The position numbers and the translations under genes were made by a program. 23,178 nucleotides of DNA, taken from Streptosporangiaceae bacterium (GTDB lineage: Bacteria; Actinomycetota; Actinomycetes; Streptosporangiales; Streptosporangiaceae). Shown in pieces: positions 1-8,721 of this stretch. The stretch is from NCBI GenBank assembly GCA_030045215.1, contig JASIBJ010000124.1:1-23178 (forward strand). The letters run 5' to 3'. The stretch's first letter is position 1. Each line of letters starts with the position of its first letter. The notes under the pieces are model-generated. The model was not told where the DNA came from and ran no database searches. It saw only the letters and a list, made by a program, of their open reading frames with translations.

Positions 1-1
1 G

Positions 2-1615
2 TTCTTCACGATCCAGGAGCAGGGCTGGTTCGAGAGCCTGATGTGGCCGCCGCTGTTCAACCAGGGCAACGGCCAGAACCCGAGCGTCAACTACAACACC
101 AGCCTCGGCAACCCGCCGGTGTACTCGGACAACGACACCGTCGTCACGCTCACCATCAAGCACTGGAAGTGGTCGGACGGCCAGCCGGTGACGACCAGGG
201 ACATCATGTTCTGGCTGAACATCCTCAAGGCGAACAAGACGCAGTGGGCCGACTACACACCAGGGCAGTTCCCTGACAACGTGACGTCGATCAAGGTCGT
301 CAGCCCGTACGAGCTGGTCATGAAGCTGAACAAGTCGTACGCCCCGGCCTTCTTCACCGGCAACGAGCTGTCGCAGATCACGCCGATCCCCCAGCACGTC
401 TGGGACAAGATCAGCGCCTCCAGCCCGGTCGGCAACTACGACCAGACAACCTCGGGCGCGCAGAAGGTGCTGGCGTACCTGCAGGACCAGGCCAAGGACC
501 TGAAGACCTACGCTACGAACCCGTTGTGGCAGACGGTGGACGGCCCGTGGAAGCTGACCGGGTACACGCTCACCGGCAAGGTGACGTTCGTGCCGAACAC
601 GGTCTACAGCGGGCCGGCCAAGCCGAAGGTGTCCCAGTTCGTGGAGATCCCGTTCACCAGCCAGGATGCCGAGTACGACGCGCTGCGGGCCGGCGACCTG
701 ACGGTCGGCTACATCCCCGCCAACGACTACGACACTATTTCCGAGATCGAGTCGCTTGGCTACAACGTAGCGCCCTGGGAGGTGTACGGGTTCAACTCCA
801 TCTTCATCAACTTCAACAACCCGACCCTTGGACCCGTCTTCGGGCAGCTCTACATCCGGCAGGCGCTGCAGTACCTGCTGAACCAGCAACTCCAGATCTC
901 GAAGGTTTTCTCCGGGTACGCCCAGCCGGACTACGGCATGGTCGTCAACGGACCGGCGTCGGAGGAAGGCGCGGAACCAGACGCCTACCCGTACAACCCG
1001 GCCGCGGCCAAGGCACTCCTCGCCTCGCACGGATGGGCCGTTCATCCCAATGGCGTCACTACCTGCGCGCATGCTGGCACCGCTCCGACCGACTGCGGGG
1101 CCGGGATCAAGGCAGGCTTCCCCCTGGTCATCAACCTGCTGATCTACAGCGGCCAGCTGCAGCAGGAGATCGCCATGACGTCGTACAAGACGGTGGCGGC
1201 AACCGTGGGCATCGATATCAAGCTCGTCAACAACGTCAACGTGTTCGCTGCGGCGCCGGCGTGCACGGCCAGCCAGTCTGACTGCAGCTGGCAACTGGCC
1301 GACTGGGGCGGCGGCGTCTACACCCCGCCGAACGGCTACCCGATCGAGGCCGGCTACACCGACTGCGGCGGCAACAACAACCACGAGAACTACTGCGACC
1401 CGGCGCAGGACAGGCTCGACTCGGCCGCGGCCTCGGGCGGCGCGACCATGGCCAGCTACAACGCGTGGGAGAAGTTCATCTCGCTGCAGCTGCCGATGAT
1501 CTGGCAGCCCAACGCCGACTTCGAGGTGCTGGCGGTCAAGAAGGGCCTGGACGGCCCGATCCCGGCCAACACCACGCTGTCCGTCTTCCCTGAGAGCTGG
1601 TACTTCACGAAGTGA
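2..1615 (+). CDS. ABC transporter substrate-binding protein, family 5 (peptide/nickel/opine type), 5'-truncated
   Basis: This is the C-terminal 537 residues of an extracytoplasmic solute-binding protein; the start codon and signal peptide lie upstream of the window. The frame is open from base 2 (FFTIQEQGWFES...). An early segment reading KHWKWSDGQPVTTRDIMFWL matches the family-5 (SBP_bac_5) signature in which a substrate analogue is described as '...WSDGxPvTaxDv'. Later segments with Tyr/Asn-rich ligand-cleft sequence and a C-terminal lobe reading ESWYFTK are also typical. Such lipoproteins capture oligopeptides, opines or other small solutes and deliver them to a DppB/DppC-type permease. 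The stop overlaps the start of the next gene by 4 bp (GTGA), so translation is coupled to the enzyme that follows. The permeases and ATPase come next on the same strand. Substrate cannot be deduced; the neighbouring formamidase-like gene hints at an amide-containing compound. Confidence 0.93.
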   Translation, partial: FFTIQEQGWFESLMWPPLFNQGNGQNPSVNYNTSLGNPPVYSDNDTVVTLTIKHWKWSDGQPVTTRDIMFWLNILKANKTQWADYTPGQFPDNVTSIKVVSPYELVMKLNKSYAPAFFTGNELSQITPIPQHVWDKISASSPVGNYDQTTSGAQKVLAYLQDQAKDLKTYATNPLWQTVDGPWKLTGYTLTGKVTFVPNTVYSGPAKPKVSQFVEIPFTSQDAEYDALRAGDLTVGYIPANDYDTISEIESLGYNVAPWEVYGFNSIFINFNNPTLGPVFGQLYIRQALQYLLNQQLQISKVFSGYAQPDYGMVVNGPASEEGAEPDAYPYNPAAAKALLASHGWAVHPNGVTTCAHAGTAPTDCGAGIKAGFPLVINLLIYSGQLQQEIAMTSYKTVAATVGIDIKLVNNVNVFAAAPACTASQSDCSWQLADWGGGVYTPPNGYPIEAGYTDCGGNNNHENYCDPAQDRLDSAAASGGATMASYNAWEKFISLQLPMIWQPNADFEVLAVKKGLDGPIPANTTLSVFPESWYFTK

Positions 1616-3807
1616 CGGTGGCACCGGGCATCGGGGAGGTCCCGGACATACCTCTGCTTGGATACCCGAGCAACTGGAGCGTTCGCGCGGGCGAGCTGAT
1701 CGAGTTCATGGTCAGCGCCGACGTGCCCAGCTACGAGGCGGAGATCGTCAGGATTACCGGCCGCGGCCCGCGGCCCGACGGCAGCCCTCCGCTCAGTTAC
1801 GTGCGCGTGCCCAGCGAGGTAGACGGCAGCTACCCGGGCCGGGTGCACCAGACCGTGTCAGGGTCGTACGCCGTCTGCGACCATGTCGAGCCCGCCGGGA
1901 CCGGGGCGGGATCGGCCGCGGCGTGGGTATACCCGACGCTGCCGTCCACCGGCCGGTGGCAGAGCATCGTGACCTGGCCGGGCTCCGACGGCCGGCCGGG
2001 GCTTGCGCTCGGCCTCGACGGCGCCGGGCGCCTCGCCCTTCGCTACCAGGTGTCAGGCTGCCTCCTGCGCGCTGCCGAGCCGCTCGCCGCCAGCCGCTGG
2101 TACTACGTCGCGGCCAGCGTGAGCCCGGAGAGCGGCAGGCTCGTGCTCGTGCAACGCGAACGCGGTCCGCGCGGCGACCGCGAGGCCGCGGTGGTCCTGG
2201 GCGCCGCTGACGTTGCCGCCGTGCCCCTCGGCAGCCGGGCGTACATCGGAGCCCTTGGCCCCGGGGCGGCGCAGCCGGGCACCCTGACGTCGGTTGCGGC
2301 GGGCAGCTACAACGGCAAGGTCGACCGGCCGCGGCTGGTGCCCGAGGCGCTCGACGAGACGGCGCTGCTGCGCCTGGCCGACGACGCCGCGCAGGAGCAC
2401 CGCGTGCGCGGGGCCTGCTATGTCAACGCCCCGCTGCGCCAGGTGACGGGCCACAACTGGTCCGGAGCCACGCTGGACTGGCGCGTCTGCCCGGCCGAGT
2501 ACGAGGCCGTCTGGTACCACGACGACGACCTGGCGGACGCGCGCTGGCCGCCCGCGTTCGGCTGGCGGGTGCCCGAGGACACCCGCAGCGGCATGTATGC
2601 GGCGAGGATCACCGCCGGCGACCGGGAGGACATCATCTCGTTCTGGGTACGGCCCGCGCCCGGCGGTCGCACAGCGCCCCTGGCACTCCTCGTTCCCACC
2701 TTCACCTACACCATCTACGCGAACTTCTACCATCCGGCCCGCGCCGTGACCGCTGACGCCGGCGGCACCGACGACGAGGTAGCCGGCGCCTTCCTCGGAG
2801 AGCACCGCGAACTCGGCCTGTCGCTGTACTGCCGGCACCGGGACGGATCGGGGATAGCGCGCGTGTCAGCCCGGCGCCCGATGGTCGACCAGCGGCCCTG
2901 GCACCGGATCGTGACCAGGGGCAACGCGGGCCGCGAGCTCAGCGGTGACCTTTACCTGCTCGACTGGCTCGAGCGCGAGGGCATCGAGTACGACACCATC
3001 ACCGACGACGACCTGCACGCCGAGGGAGCCGGCCTGCTGCTCCCCTACGCGGGCGTGGTGACCGGCGGGCATCCCGAGTACGTCAGCGAGGAGATCCTGG
3101 ATGCCGTCGGCGCCTACATCGATGCCGGCGGCAACGTCGCCTACCTCGGCGGCAACGGCTTCTACTGGGTGACCACGGTCGCGCCAGAGGCGCCGTACCT
3201 GCTCGAGGTGCGGCGCGGCCGGAGCGGATCGAGGACCTGGACTGGCGGGCCGGGCGAGGGGCATCACACCACGGGCGAGCCCGGCGGCCACTGGGTCGAT
3301 CGCGGCCGCGCCCCGCAGGTGCTGGTCGGGGTCGGCTTCGCCGCGCAGGGCGGCGGACCCGGCGCCGGATACCAGCGCACCGCCGACAGCGACGACCCGC
3401 GCGCCGCGTTCATCTTCGCCGGGATCGGGCGCGATGAGGTGATTGGCGACTTCGGCCTTAAGCTCGGCGGTGCCGCCGCGGACGAGATCGACCGGGCCGA
3501 CGCTGCGCTGGGCACGCCACCAGGAACGCTTGTCCTGGCCACCAGCCGGGGCAGGCACGACGACAGCTATCAGCGTGCGGTCGAGGAGGTAGAGGAGATG
3601 TCCTCGCGCGAGGGCGGCTCGCGGTCGCCCTGCGTCAGGGCCGACATGACCTATCTCGAGACGCCCGGCGGCGGCTCGGTCTTCAGCGTCGGATCCATCG
3701 CCTGGACCGCGAGCCTGTCCCACGCCGACTATGCGAATAACGTGGCCACGGTCACCGGGAACGTGCTGCGCGCGTTCGCGCGGCGCCGCACGGGGTGTAC
3801 CACATGA
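1612..3807 (+). CDS. N,N-dimethylformamidase large (beta) subunit-like protein
   Basis: 731 residues with a GTG start overlapping the upstream stop (GTGA). Residues 15-50 (GYPSNWSVRAGELIEF) and 290-350 (FGWRVPEDTRSGMYAARI) form the beta-sandwich regions typical of this family. Residues about 100-240 look like an inserted LamG/concanavalin-type lectin fold. The C-terminal catalytic part holds TFTYTIYAN (363-371), LSLYCRHRDGSG (403-414) and GGHPEYVSEEILDA followed by YLGGNGFYW (485-519). Characterised bacterial dimethylformamidase uses a mononuclear iron held by two Tyr and one Glu. Y366, Y406 and E489 are the likely equivalents, with spacing close to that enzyme. The family hydrolyses small amides such as formamides; the substrate here is unknown. 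Characterised enzymes also need a small alpha subunit, and none is encoded nearby. The position inside a transporter operon suggests action on the imported compound. No signal peptide is evident, so it is probably cytoplasmic. Confidence 0.85.
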   Translation: MTVAPGIGEVPDIPLLGYPSNWSVRAGELIEFMVSADVPSYEAEIVRITGRGPRPDGSPPLSYVRVPSEVDGSYPGRVHQTVSGSYAVCDHVEPAGTGAGSAAAWVYPTLPSTGRWQSIVTWPGSDGRPGLALGLDGAGRLALRYQVSGCLLRAAEPLAASRWYYVAASVSPESGRLVLVQRERGPRGDREAAVVLGAADVAAVPLGSRAYIGALGPGAAQPGTLTSVAAGSYNGKVDRPRLVPEALDETALLRLADDAAQEHRVRGACYVNAPLRQVTGHNWSGATLDWRVCPAEYEAVWYHDDDLADARWPPAFGWRVPEDTRSGMYAARITAGDREDIISFWVRPAPGGRTAPLALLVPTFTYTIYANFYHPARAVTADAGGTDDEVAGAFLGEHRELGLSLYCRHRDGSGIARVSARRPMVDQRPWHRIVTRGNAGRELSGDLYLLDWLEREGIEYDTITDDDLHAEGAGLLLPYAGVVTGGHPEYVSEEILDAVGAYIDAGGNVAYLGGNGFYWVTTVAPEAPYLLEVRRGRSGSRTWTGGPGEGHHTTGEPGGHWVDRGRAPQVLVGVGFAAQGGGPGAGYQRTADSDDPRAAFIFAGIGRDEVIGDFGLKLGGAAADEIDRADAALGTPPGTLVLATSRGRHDDSYQRAVEEVEEMSSREGGSRSPCVRADMTYLETPGGGSVFSVGSIAWTASLSHADYANNVATVTGNVLRAFARRRTGCTT

Positions 3808-4751
3808 CCCGTTTCCTGATCTACCGGCTCCTTCACTCGCTCGTTGTCGTGATCGGCGTCACGATCATCGTGTTCGTCTTGCTGCACCACCTGCCGGGCG
3901 GCCCCGCCCGCGCCATACTCGGCGCTAAGGCGACGCCGGTGACGATCGCCGCGTTCAACAAGCAGTACGGGCTGGACGCTTCGCTGCCCGTGCAGTACCT
4001 CAACTACGTCGACCAGTTGCTGCACGGGAACCTGGGCTATTCCTACAAGCTCAACATCAGCGTCGACTCGCTGCTCGCGCTCGACCTGCCCAAGACGCTG
4101 TTCCTGGTCGGCATCGCCTTCCTCATTTCCGCCATCATCGCGATCCCGATCGGCATTACCCAGGCCGTGCGGCGCAACCGGCTGGTCGACCATAGCCTGA
4201 CCGGCGTCTCGTTCGTGCTGTACTCGATGCCCACGTTCTGGCTCGGCCTGCTGCTCATCGACCTGCTGTCGGCCCGGCTGCGGATCTTCCCGCCCGAAGC
4301 ACCCCAGGGCACGACGCTCGGGCAGGTTCTCACCGACCCGCTCGCGCTCGTCCTGCCCGTGCTCACCCTCGTCCTGATCAACTTCGCTCTGTTCAGCCGG
4401 TACATGCGCGCCTCGGCCATCGAGAGCCTCACCCAGGACTACATCAAGGTCGCCCGATCGAAGGGCCTGCCCGAGCACAAGATCCTCTGGAGCCACGTGC
4501 TCAGGAACTCGATGCTGCCGATCGTCACGCTGCTCGGCCTCTCACTGCCGTGGCTGTTCACCGCCGGCCTCGTGATCGAGCAGATCTTCAACTACCCGGG
4601 GACCGGGCTGCTCTTCTTCACCTCGGCGCAGAGCCAGGACTACCCGGTCGAACTCGGCATCACCATTGTGATCGCCGTCACGACCGTGCTCGGCAACCTG
4701 CTGGCTGACATCGCTTACGCCGTTCTCGACCCGCGCATCAGGTACAGCTAG
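3804..4751 (+). CDS. ABC transporter permease, DppB/OppB type
   Basis: 315 residues. ATG at 3804 is chosen because it overlaps the preceding stop as ATGA; a GTG three codons earlier (3795) is possible but less likely. Membrane segments are visible at about residues 9-28, 98-118, 132-154, 178-198, 237-258 and 284-306. The N-terminus (RLLHSLVVVIGVTIIVF...) and the early LHHLPGGPA are classic DppB features. The cytoplasmic EAA loop, which docks onto the ATPase, is at about residues 203-240 (SAIESLTQDYIKVARSKGLP, then LRNSMLPI). It pairs with the next gene to form the inner-membrane channel for the substrate captured by the first protein in the window. Confidence 0.96.
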   Translation: MTRFLIYRLLHSLVVVIGVTIIVFVLLHHLPGGPARAILGAKATPVTIAAFNKQYGLDASLPVQYLNYVDQLLHGNLGYSYKLNISVDSLLALDLPKTLFLVGIAFLISAIIAIPIGITQAVRRNRLVDHSLTGVSFVLYSMPTFWLGLLLIDLLSARLRIFPPEAPQGTTLGQVLTDPLALVLPVLTLVLINFALFSRYMRASAIESLTQDYIKVARSKGLPEHKILWSHVLRNSMLPIVTLLGLSLPWLFTAGLVIEQIFNYPGTGLLFFTSAQSQDYPVELGITIVIAVTTVLGNLLADIAYAVLDPRIRYS

Positions 4752-4759
4752 GGGCACCC

Positions 4760-5671
4760 ATGACGATGTTCTCCCGCGCGCGGGGCGCCGCCGAGGTTGC
4801 CGGGCCGCCCGGTGCTGCCGAGGCGGCTCCGGCCGGCGGTGCCGTCCGGTCACGGACCCGCGTGCACGTGAGCCCGCTCGGCATGATTGGCCTGACGATC
4901 ATCATCCTGGCCTGCCTGTTCTGCTTCGTCGGTCCGCTGCTCTATCACACCAACCAGGTAGCGTCCAACCTCGCCGCGGCCAACCTGCCGCCGGGCAAGG
5001 GCCGTCCGCTCGGCACCGACGACAACGGGTTCGACATCCTCGGCCGGCTGATGGTCGGCGGCCAGAGCTCGCTGGAGATCGGCGCGGCGGTCGCCGTCAT
5101 CGCCACCAGCACCGGCGTGATCTGGGGCGCGATCGCGGGGTTCTGCGGCGGCTTCATCGACGCCGCGATGATGCGGATCGTCGACGTGATCCTGGCGATC
5201 CCGGCGCTGTTCCTGCTGCTGATCCTCGCGACCAGCTCGTCGCCGACCACCCTGGAATTGATCCTGGTGCTGTCGTTCCTGGCCTGGCAGGTCCCGTCGC
5301 GGCTGGTGCGGGGCGAGAGCCTGTCGCTACGGACCCGCGAGTTCGTGCAGGCCGTGCAGGTCATGGGCGGCGGCTCGGCGCGCTCGGTAATCCGGCACAT
5401 CATCCCGAACACCGTGTCCACCATCGTCGTCAACGCGACATTCCAGGTCGCGGACGCGATCCTGATCCTGGCCGTGCTCAGCTACCTCGGTTTCGGGCTG
5501 CCGCCGCCGGCCGCCACCTGGGGCGGGATGCTGTCGAACGGCTCCAGCTACATCTTCGCCGGGTACTGGTGGCAGATCTACCCGGTCGGCGTCCTCATCG
5601 TCATCGTCGTCGTGGCGTTCAACTTCCTCGGTGACGCACTCCGCGACCTGCTCGACGTCCGGCTCCGGTAG
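4760..5671 (+). CDS. ABC transporter permease, DppC/OppC type
   Basis: 303 residues. ATG at 4760 is preceded by AGGGG at 4750-4754. A 35-residue Ala/Pro/Gly-rich N-terminal tail precedes the first membrane segment (about 40-62), as is common in DppC proteins of high-G+C bacteria. The OppC hallmark GTDDNGFDILGRLMVGGQSS is at residues 85-104. Further hydrophobic segments lie at about 107-130, 142-160, 164-178, 222-242 and 272-291. The EAA loop is at about 182-218 (RGESLSLRTREFVQAVQVMG then IIPN). It is the second channel subunit of the transporter, 8 bp downstream of the first. Confidence 0.96.
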   Translation: MTMFSRARGAAEVAGPPGAAEAAPAGGAVRSRTRVHVSPLGMIGLTIIILACLFCFVGPLLYHTNQVASNLAAANLPPGKGRPLGTDDNGFDILGRLMVGGQSSLEIGAAVAVIATSTGVIWGAIAGFCGGFIDAAMMRIVDVILAIPALFLLLILATSSSPTTLELILVLSFLAWQVPSRLVRGESLSLRTREFVQAVQVMGGGSARSVIRHIIPNTVSTIVVNATFQVADAILILAVLSYLGFGLPPPAATWGGMLSNGSSYIFAGYWWQIYPVGVLIVIVVVAFNFLGDALRDLLDVRLR

Positions 5672-5697
5672 GTGGTCACGATGAATGGCGGGATGCA

Positions 5698-7782
5698 GTG
5701 AGCGTGCTGGAGGTCAGAGGGCTCAGCGCTGAGATCCGGCTGCGCGACGCCACGGTGCACGCGGTCGACCATGTCAGCCTCACCGTCAACGAGGGCGAGA
5801 CGCTCGGGCTGGTGGGCGAGTCCGGCTGCGGCAAGACGATGCTGGGCAACTCGATCATCCGGCTGCTGCCGCCGGGCGGGCGTATCGTCGGGGGCGAGGT
5901 GCTGCTGGCAGGCCGCGACCTGGTCCACCTGTCGGCCTCGGAGATGCGCAAGGTGCGCAGCGGCGAGATCGGGATGGTCTTCCAGGATCCGATGACCTCC
6001 CTCGACCCCACGATGCCGATCGGCCGTCAGATAGCCGAGAGCGTGCAGCAGCACAGGGACATGGGCCGCAAGGCGGCGCTCGAGCGGGCCACCGAGGTAC
6101 TGGCGCTGGTGGGAATGCCGCGCCCGAGCGAGCGGCTCGACGATTACCCGCACCAGCTGTCGGGCGGACTGCGCCAGCGCGTGATGATCGCGATGGCGCT
6201 GGCGAACGAGCCGAGGCTGCTGATCGCCGACGAGCCGACCACCGCGCTGGACGTTACCATCCAGGCCCAGATCCTGGATCTCATCGACAGCCTGAAGACC
6301 CGGCTGCAGATGGCGGTCATCCTGATCACCCATGACCTGGGCGTCATCGCCGAGCGGGCGGACCGCACGTACGTCATGTACGCCGGCCGCATCGTCGAGC
6401 ACGCGACTACCGCCCAGCTCTTCGATCAGATGCGCCACCCCTACACCGAGGCCCTGCTCGCGTCGATCCCGAAGCTGGACCAGGACTCCCGCCACCGGCT
6501 GTACTCGATCCCCGGCCTGCCGCCCGAGCTGACCCAGCCGTTCACCAGCTGCCGGTTCGCCCCGCGGTGCCGCTACGCGCAGCCCATCTGTCGCGAGCAG
6601 GATCCGCAACTCGGCGGGCCCGATCCGGCCCACGAGTTCGCGTGCTTCTTCCCCACCCAGACCAGCGCGGGGGATCTCGAAGCCATCGGCAAGCTCACGG
6701 ACGCGGCCACGACTGCCGCGGGCGTCGTGATCGACCACGTCCCGGTCGCTCCGGACGGACAGGTCGCCCTCCCGCTGCTCCAGCTCGCCGACGTCAGCAA
6801 GGAGTTCCCGGTCACGGCCGGCGTGCTCCAGCGCAAGACCGGATCGGTCAAGGCAGTCACCCAGGTCAGCATCGATATCCGGGTCGGTGAGACGTTCGGC
6901 CTGGTCGGCGAGTCCGGCTGCGGCAAGACGACGATCGGCCGGATGATGGTCGCGCTGGAGCAGCCAACCGCCGGGCACGTCGTCTTCGACGGCAGCGACC
7001 TGGGTGTCCTTCCCCCCAAGCAGCTCCGCAAGCTCCGCAGCGACCTGCAGCTGGTGTTCCAGGATCCGTACGCTTCGCTCGATCCCCGGATGCACGTTGG
7101 CGCGATCCTGCGAGAGCCGCTCGCCATCCAGGCCATCGGCTCACGAGCCGTGCAGCGGCAGCGAGTCGATGAACTCCTGGACGAGGTAGGCCTGAGCCGC
7201 AGCGCGGCTCACCGGTTCCCGCACGAGTTCTCCGGCGGTCAGCGCCAGCGCATCGGGCTGGCCAGGGCACTCGCCCTGAGCCCGAAGCTGATCGTCGCGG
7301 ACGAGCCGGTGTCGGCGCTCGACGTGTCGATCAGGTCACAGATCCTGAACCTGATGAAGCGGCTGCAGGCCGATCACTCGCTGACGTACCTGATCATCTC
7401 GCATGACTTGTCGGTAGTTCGGTACATGGCCGACCGCGTCGGAGTCATGTACCTCGGCCGGCTCGTCGAGATCGGCACCGTGCGGGACGTGTACGAGCGC
7501 ACGGCGCATCCCTACACCTCCGGGCTGCTCGCATCGATTCCGGTGCCGGCCCCCGACCACAAGCGACAGGCCGGCGGCGGCGTCACCGGTGAGCTGCCCT
7601 CCGCCCTGGACCCGCCGTCGGGCTGCGTGTTCCGGACCCGCTGCCCCAGGGCTCAGCCGCTTTGCGCCGAGGAGGTCCCGCCCGCGCTCCCGTTCGGCGG
7701 CGAGCACCAGGCCGCCTGCCACTTCCCGCTCCAGTCGCCGGTCGCCCCCGCTGCTCCGGCCGACACTGCTCCCGTCAGCTGA
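5698..7782 (+). CDS. ABC transporter dual ATPase, DppD-DppF fusion
   Basis: 694 residues carrying both nucleotide-binding domains in one chain, energising the two upstream permeases at the inner face of the membrane. Domain 1: Walker A GESGCGKT (40-47), signature LSGGLRQ (154-160), Walker B LLIADEP (174-180), switch His 212. Domain 2: Walker A (404-411), signature FSGGQRQ (511-517), Walker B LIVADEP (531-537), His 569. Each half ends in an oligopeptide-type C-terminal extension (HPYT...LLASIP) followed by four Cys in identical spacing: C285-x5-C291-x6-C298-x17-C316 and C643-x5-C649-x6-C656-x17-C674. Equivalent Cys sets bind a [4Fe-4S] cluster in recently solved Dpp transporters. The GTG start at 5698 is followed directly by [12 protein letters not shown], a normal DppD N-terminus. 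Fused DppD-DppF proteins are common in actinobacteria and proteobacteria. This is the last gene of the operon. Confidence 0.96.
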   Translation: MSVLEVRGLSAEIRLRDATVHAVDHVSLTVNEGETLGLVGESGCGKTMLGNSIIRLLPPGGRIVGGEVLLAGRDLVHLSASEMRKVRSGEIGMVFQDPMTSLDPTMPIGRQIAESVQQHRDMGRKAALERATEVLALVGMPRPSERLDDYPHQLSGGLRQRVMIAMALANEPRLLIADEPTTALDVTIQAQILDLIDSLKTRLQMAVILITHDLGVIAERADRTYVMYAGRIVEHATTAQLFDQMRHPYTEALLASIPKLDQDSRHRLYSIPGLPPELTQPFTSCRFAPRCRYAQPICREQDPQLGGPDPAHEFACFFPTQTSAGDLEAIGKLTDAATTAAGVVIDHVPVAPDGQVALPLLQLADVSKEFPVTAGVLQRKTGSVKAVTQVSIDIRVGETFGLVGESGCGKTTIGRMMVALEQPTAGHVVFDGSDLGVLPPKQLRKLRSDLQLVFQDPYASLDPRMHVGAILREPLAIQAIGSRAVQRQRVDELLDEVGLSRSAAHRFPHEFSGGQRQRIGLARALALSPKLIVADEPVSALDVSIRSQILNLMKRLQADHSLTYLIISHDLSVVRYMADRVGVMYLGRLVEIGTVRDVYERTAHPYTSGLLASIPVPAPDHKRQAGGGVTGELPSALDPPSGCVFRTRCPRAQPLCAEEVPPALPFGGEHQAACHFPLQSPVAPAAPADTAPVS

Positions 7783-7865
7783 GCGCCTGTCGATGCGCGG
7801 GTCCGTCAGGGCGGCTGACCGGGCGGCCCGCCGGCTGGCCGCGGCCGGGCCTGTCGCCGGAGCGT

Positions 7866-8690
7866 TCAGGACCGCCTCCGCCCCGTGACCCAGTCGTAGC
7901 GCACATCATCGTCGATGATCGGGCCGCCCGCGCGCGAGCCGACGCCCGCGCCTCCGTCCACGTGGCAGACGGTCCCGGTCACGTAGCTTGCCGCGCTTGA
8001 GCACAGCCACAAGACGAGGTTCACGACCTCCTGCGGTCGGCCCGGCCGGGCCAGCGGGAGCGTCGGGATGCGGCGGGACAGGCTCTCGGCCATTACCGGC
8101 GGCAGCGGCTTAGGCTGGGTGTCGATCAAGCCTGGGCTGACGCAGTTGACCAGGATCCCGAACGGCGCCAGCTCGATCGCCGCCACCCTGGAGAAGCTCT
8201 CGGTCGCCGCGCGGCTACTCGCGTACGCGGCTGCGCCGGCTGAACCGCGGCTGCTCACGCCGGAGGAGAAGTTGATGATCCGGCCGCCCTCGCCCTGGTC
8301 GATCATCGCCTGGCCGGCCCGCTGGGTCATGAGGAACGTGCCGCGGCAGTTCACCGCGTAGACCGTGTCCCACACCTGGACGGTCTCCTCCAGCAGGCTG
8401 GTGTGGGGAGCGACCGCCGCGTTGTTCACGCAGATGCTGAGCCGGCCGAAGCGCCTGACCGCCTCGTCGACGATGCGCGCCGCGTCGTCGGGCTGGCTGA
8501 CGTCGGCGCATACGGGCACGACCGAGTCGGGATACGGCGCGCACGTCTGCGCCAGCCCCTGCTCGTCCCGGTCGGCCGCTACCACCCGACAGCCGCAGTC
8601 GGCGAGCGAGCTGACGAGAGCCTGGCCGACTCCCCTGGCCGCGCCGGTGACGACCGCGACCTCGCCGGAGAAGTCATAGGTGACGTTCAT
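7866..8690 (-). CDS. SDR-family oxidoreductase with YxxxR in place of YxxxK
   Basis: 274 residues, short-chain dehydrogenase/reductase fold. ATG at 8690 is preceded by a perfect AGGAGG at 8695-8700. NAD(P)-binding TGAARGVG is at 15-22 and NNAA at 89-92. Active-site Asn is N114, Ser is in FSSG (141-144) and Tyr is Y156 (YASSR). The residue four after Tyr, an almost invariant Lys that lowers the Tyr pKa, is Arg 160 (codon CGC at 8211-8213). The C-terminal cofactor segment is otherwise normal (VNCVSPGLIDT; SYVTGTVCHVDGG), followed by an extra charged tail of about 25 residues. Asp 40 at the end of the second beta strand (VVAADRDE) suggests NAD rather than NADP. It lies 31 bp downstream of the DapA-like gene in the same unit and could oxidise or reduce a pathway intermediate. 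Lys-to-Arg replacement strongly lowers activity in studied SDRs, so activity is uncertain. Confidence 0.9.
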   Translation of the reverse strand: MNVTYDFSGEVAVVTGAARGVGQALVSSLADCGCRVVAADRDEQGLAQTCAPYPDSVVPVCADVSQPDDAARIVDEAVRRFGRLSICVNNAAVAPHTSLLEETVQVWDTVYAVNCRGTFLMTQRAGQAMIDQGEGGRIINFSSGVSSRGSAGAAAYASSRAATESFSRVAAIELAPFGILVNCVSPGLIDTQPKPLPPVMAESLSRRIPTLPLARPGRPQEVVNLVLWLCSSAASYVTGTVCHVDGGAGVGSRAGGPIIDDDVRYDWVTGRRRS

Positions 8691-8721
8691 GTGGCCTCCT
8701 GGCGGCGTAGCGGACGCGGCG

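Noticed and set aside
2882..2891. Palindrome TGGTCGACCA resembling the operator core
   Set aside because: It is inside the formamidase-like coding sequence and matches only GTCGAC. GTCGAC occurs many times in coding DNA of this composition, so it was not counted as a fourth operator.
5578..7095. A 505-codon open frame on the minus strand opposite the dual ATPase gene
   Set aside because: It is antisense to an unmistakable ATPase with all motifs. Its composition is the low-complexity Asp/Arg/Leu/His-rich pattern produced by reading G+C-rich codons backwards, with no recognisable domain.
7783..7865. G+C-rich short inverted repeats between the convergent ATPase and SDR genes
   Set aside because: Several overlapping 4-5 bp arms are possible, but none is long enough to stand out from background in DNA of this composition; a terminator is expected here but cannot be pinpointed.
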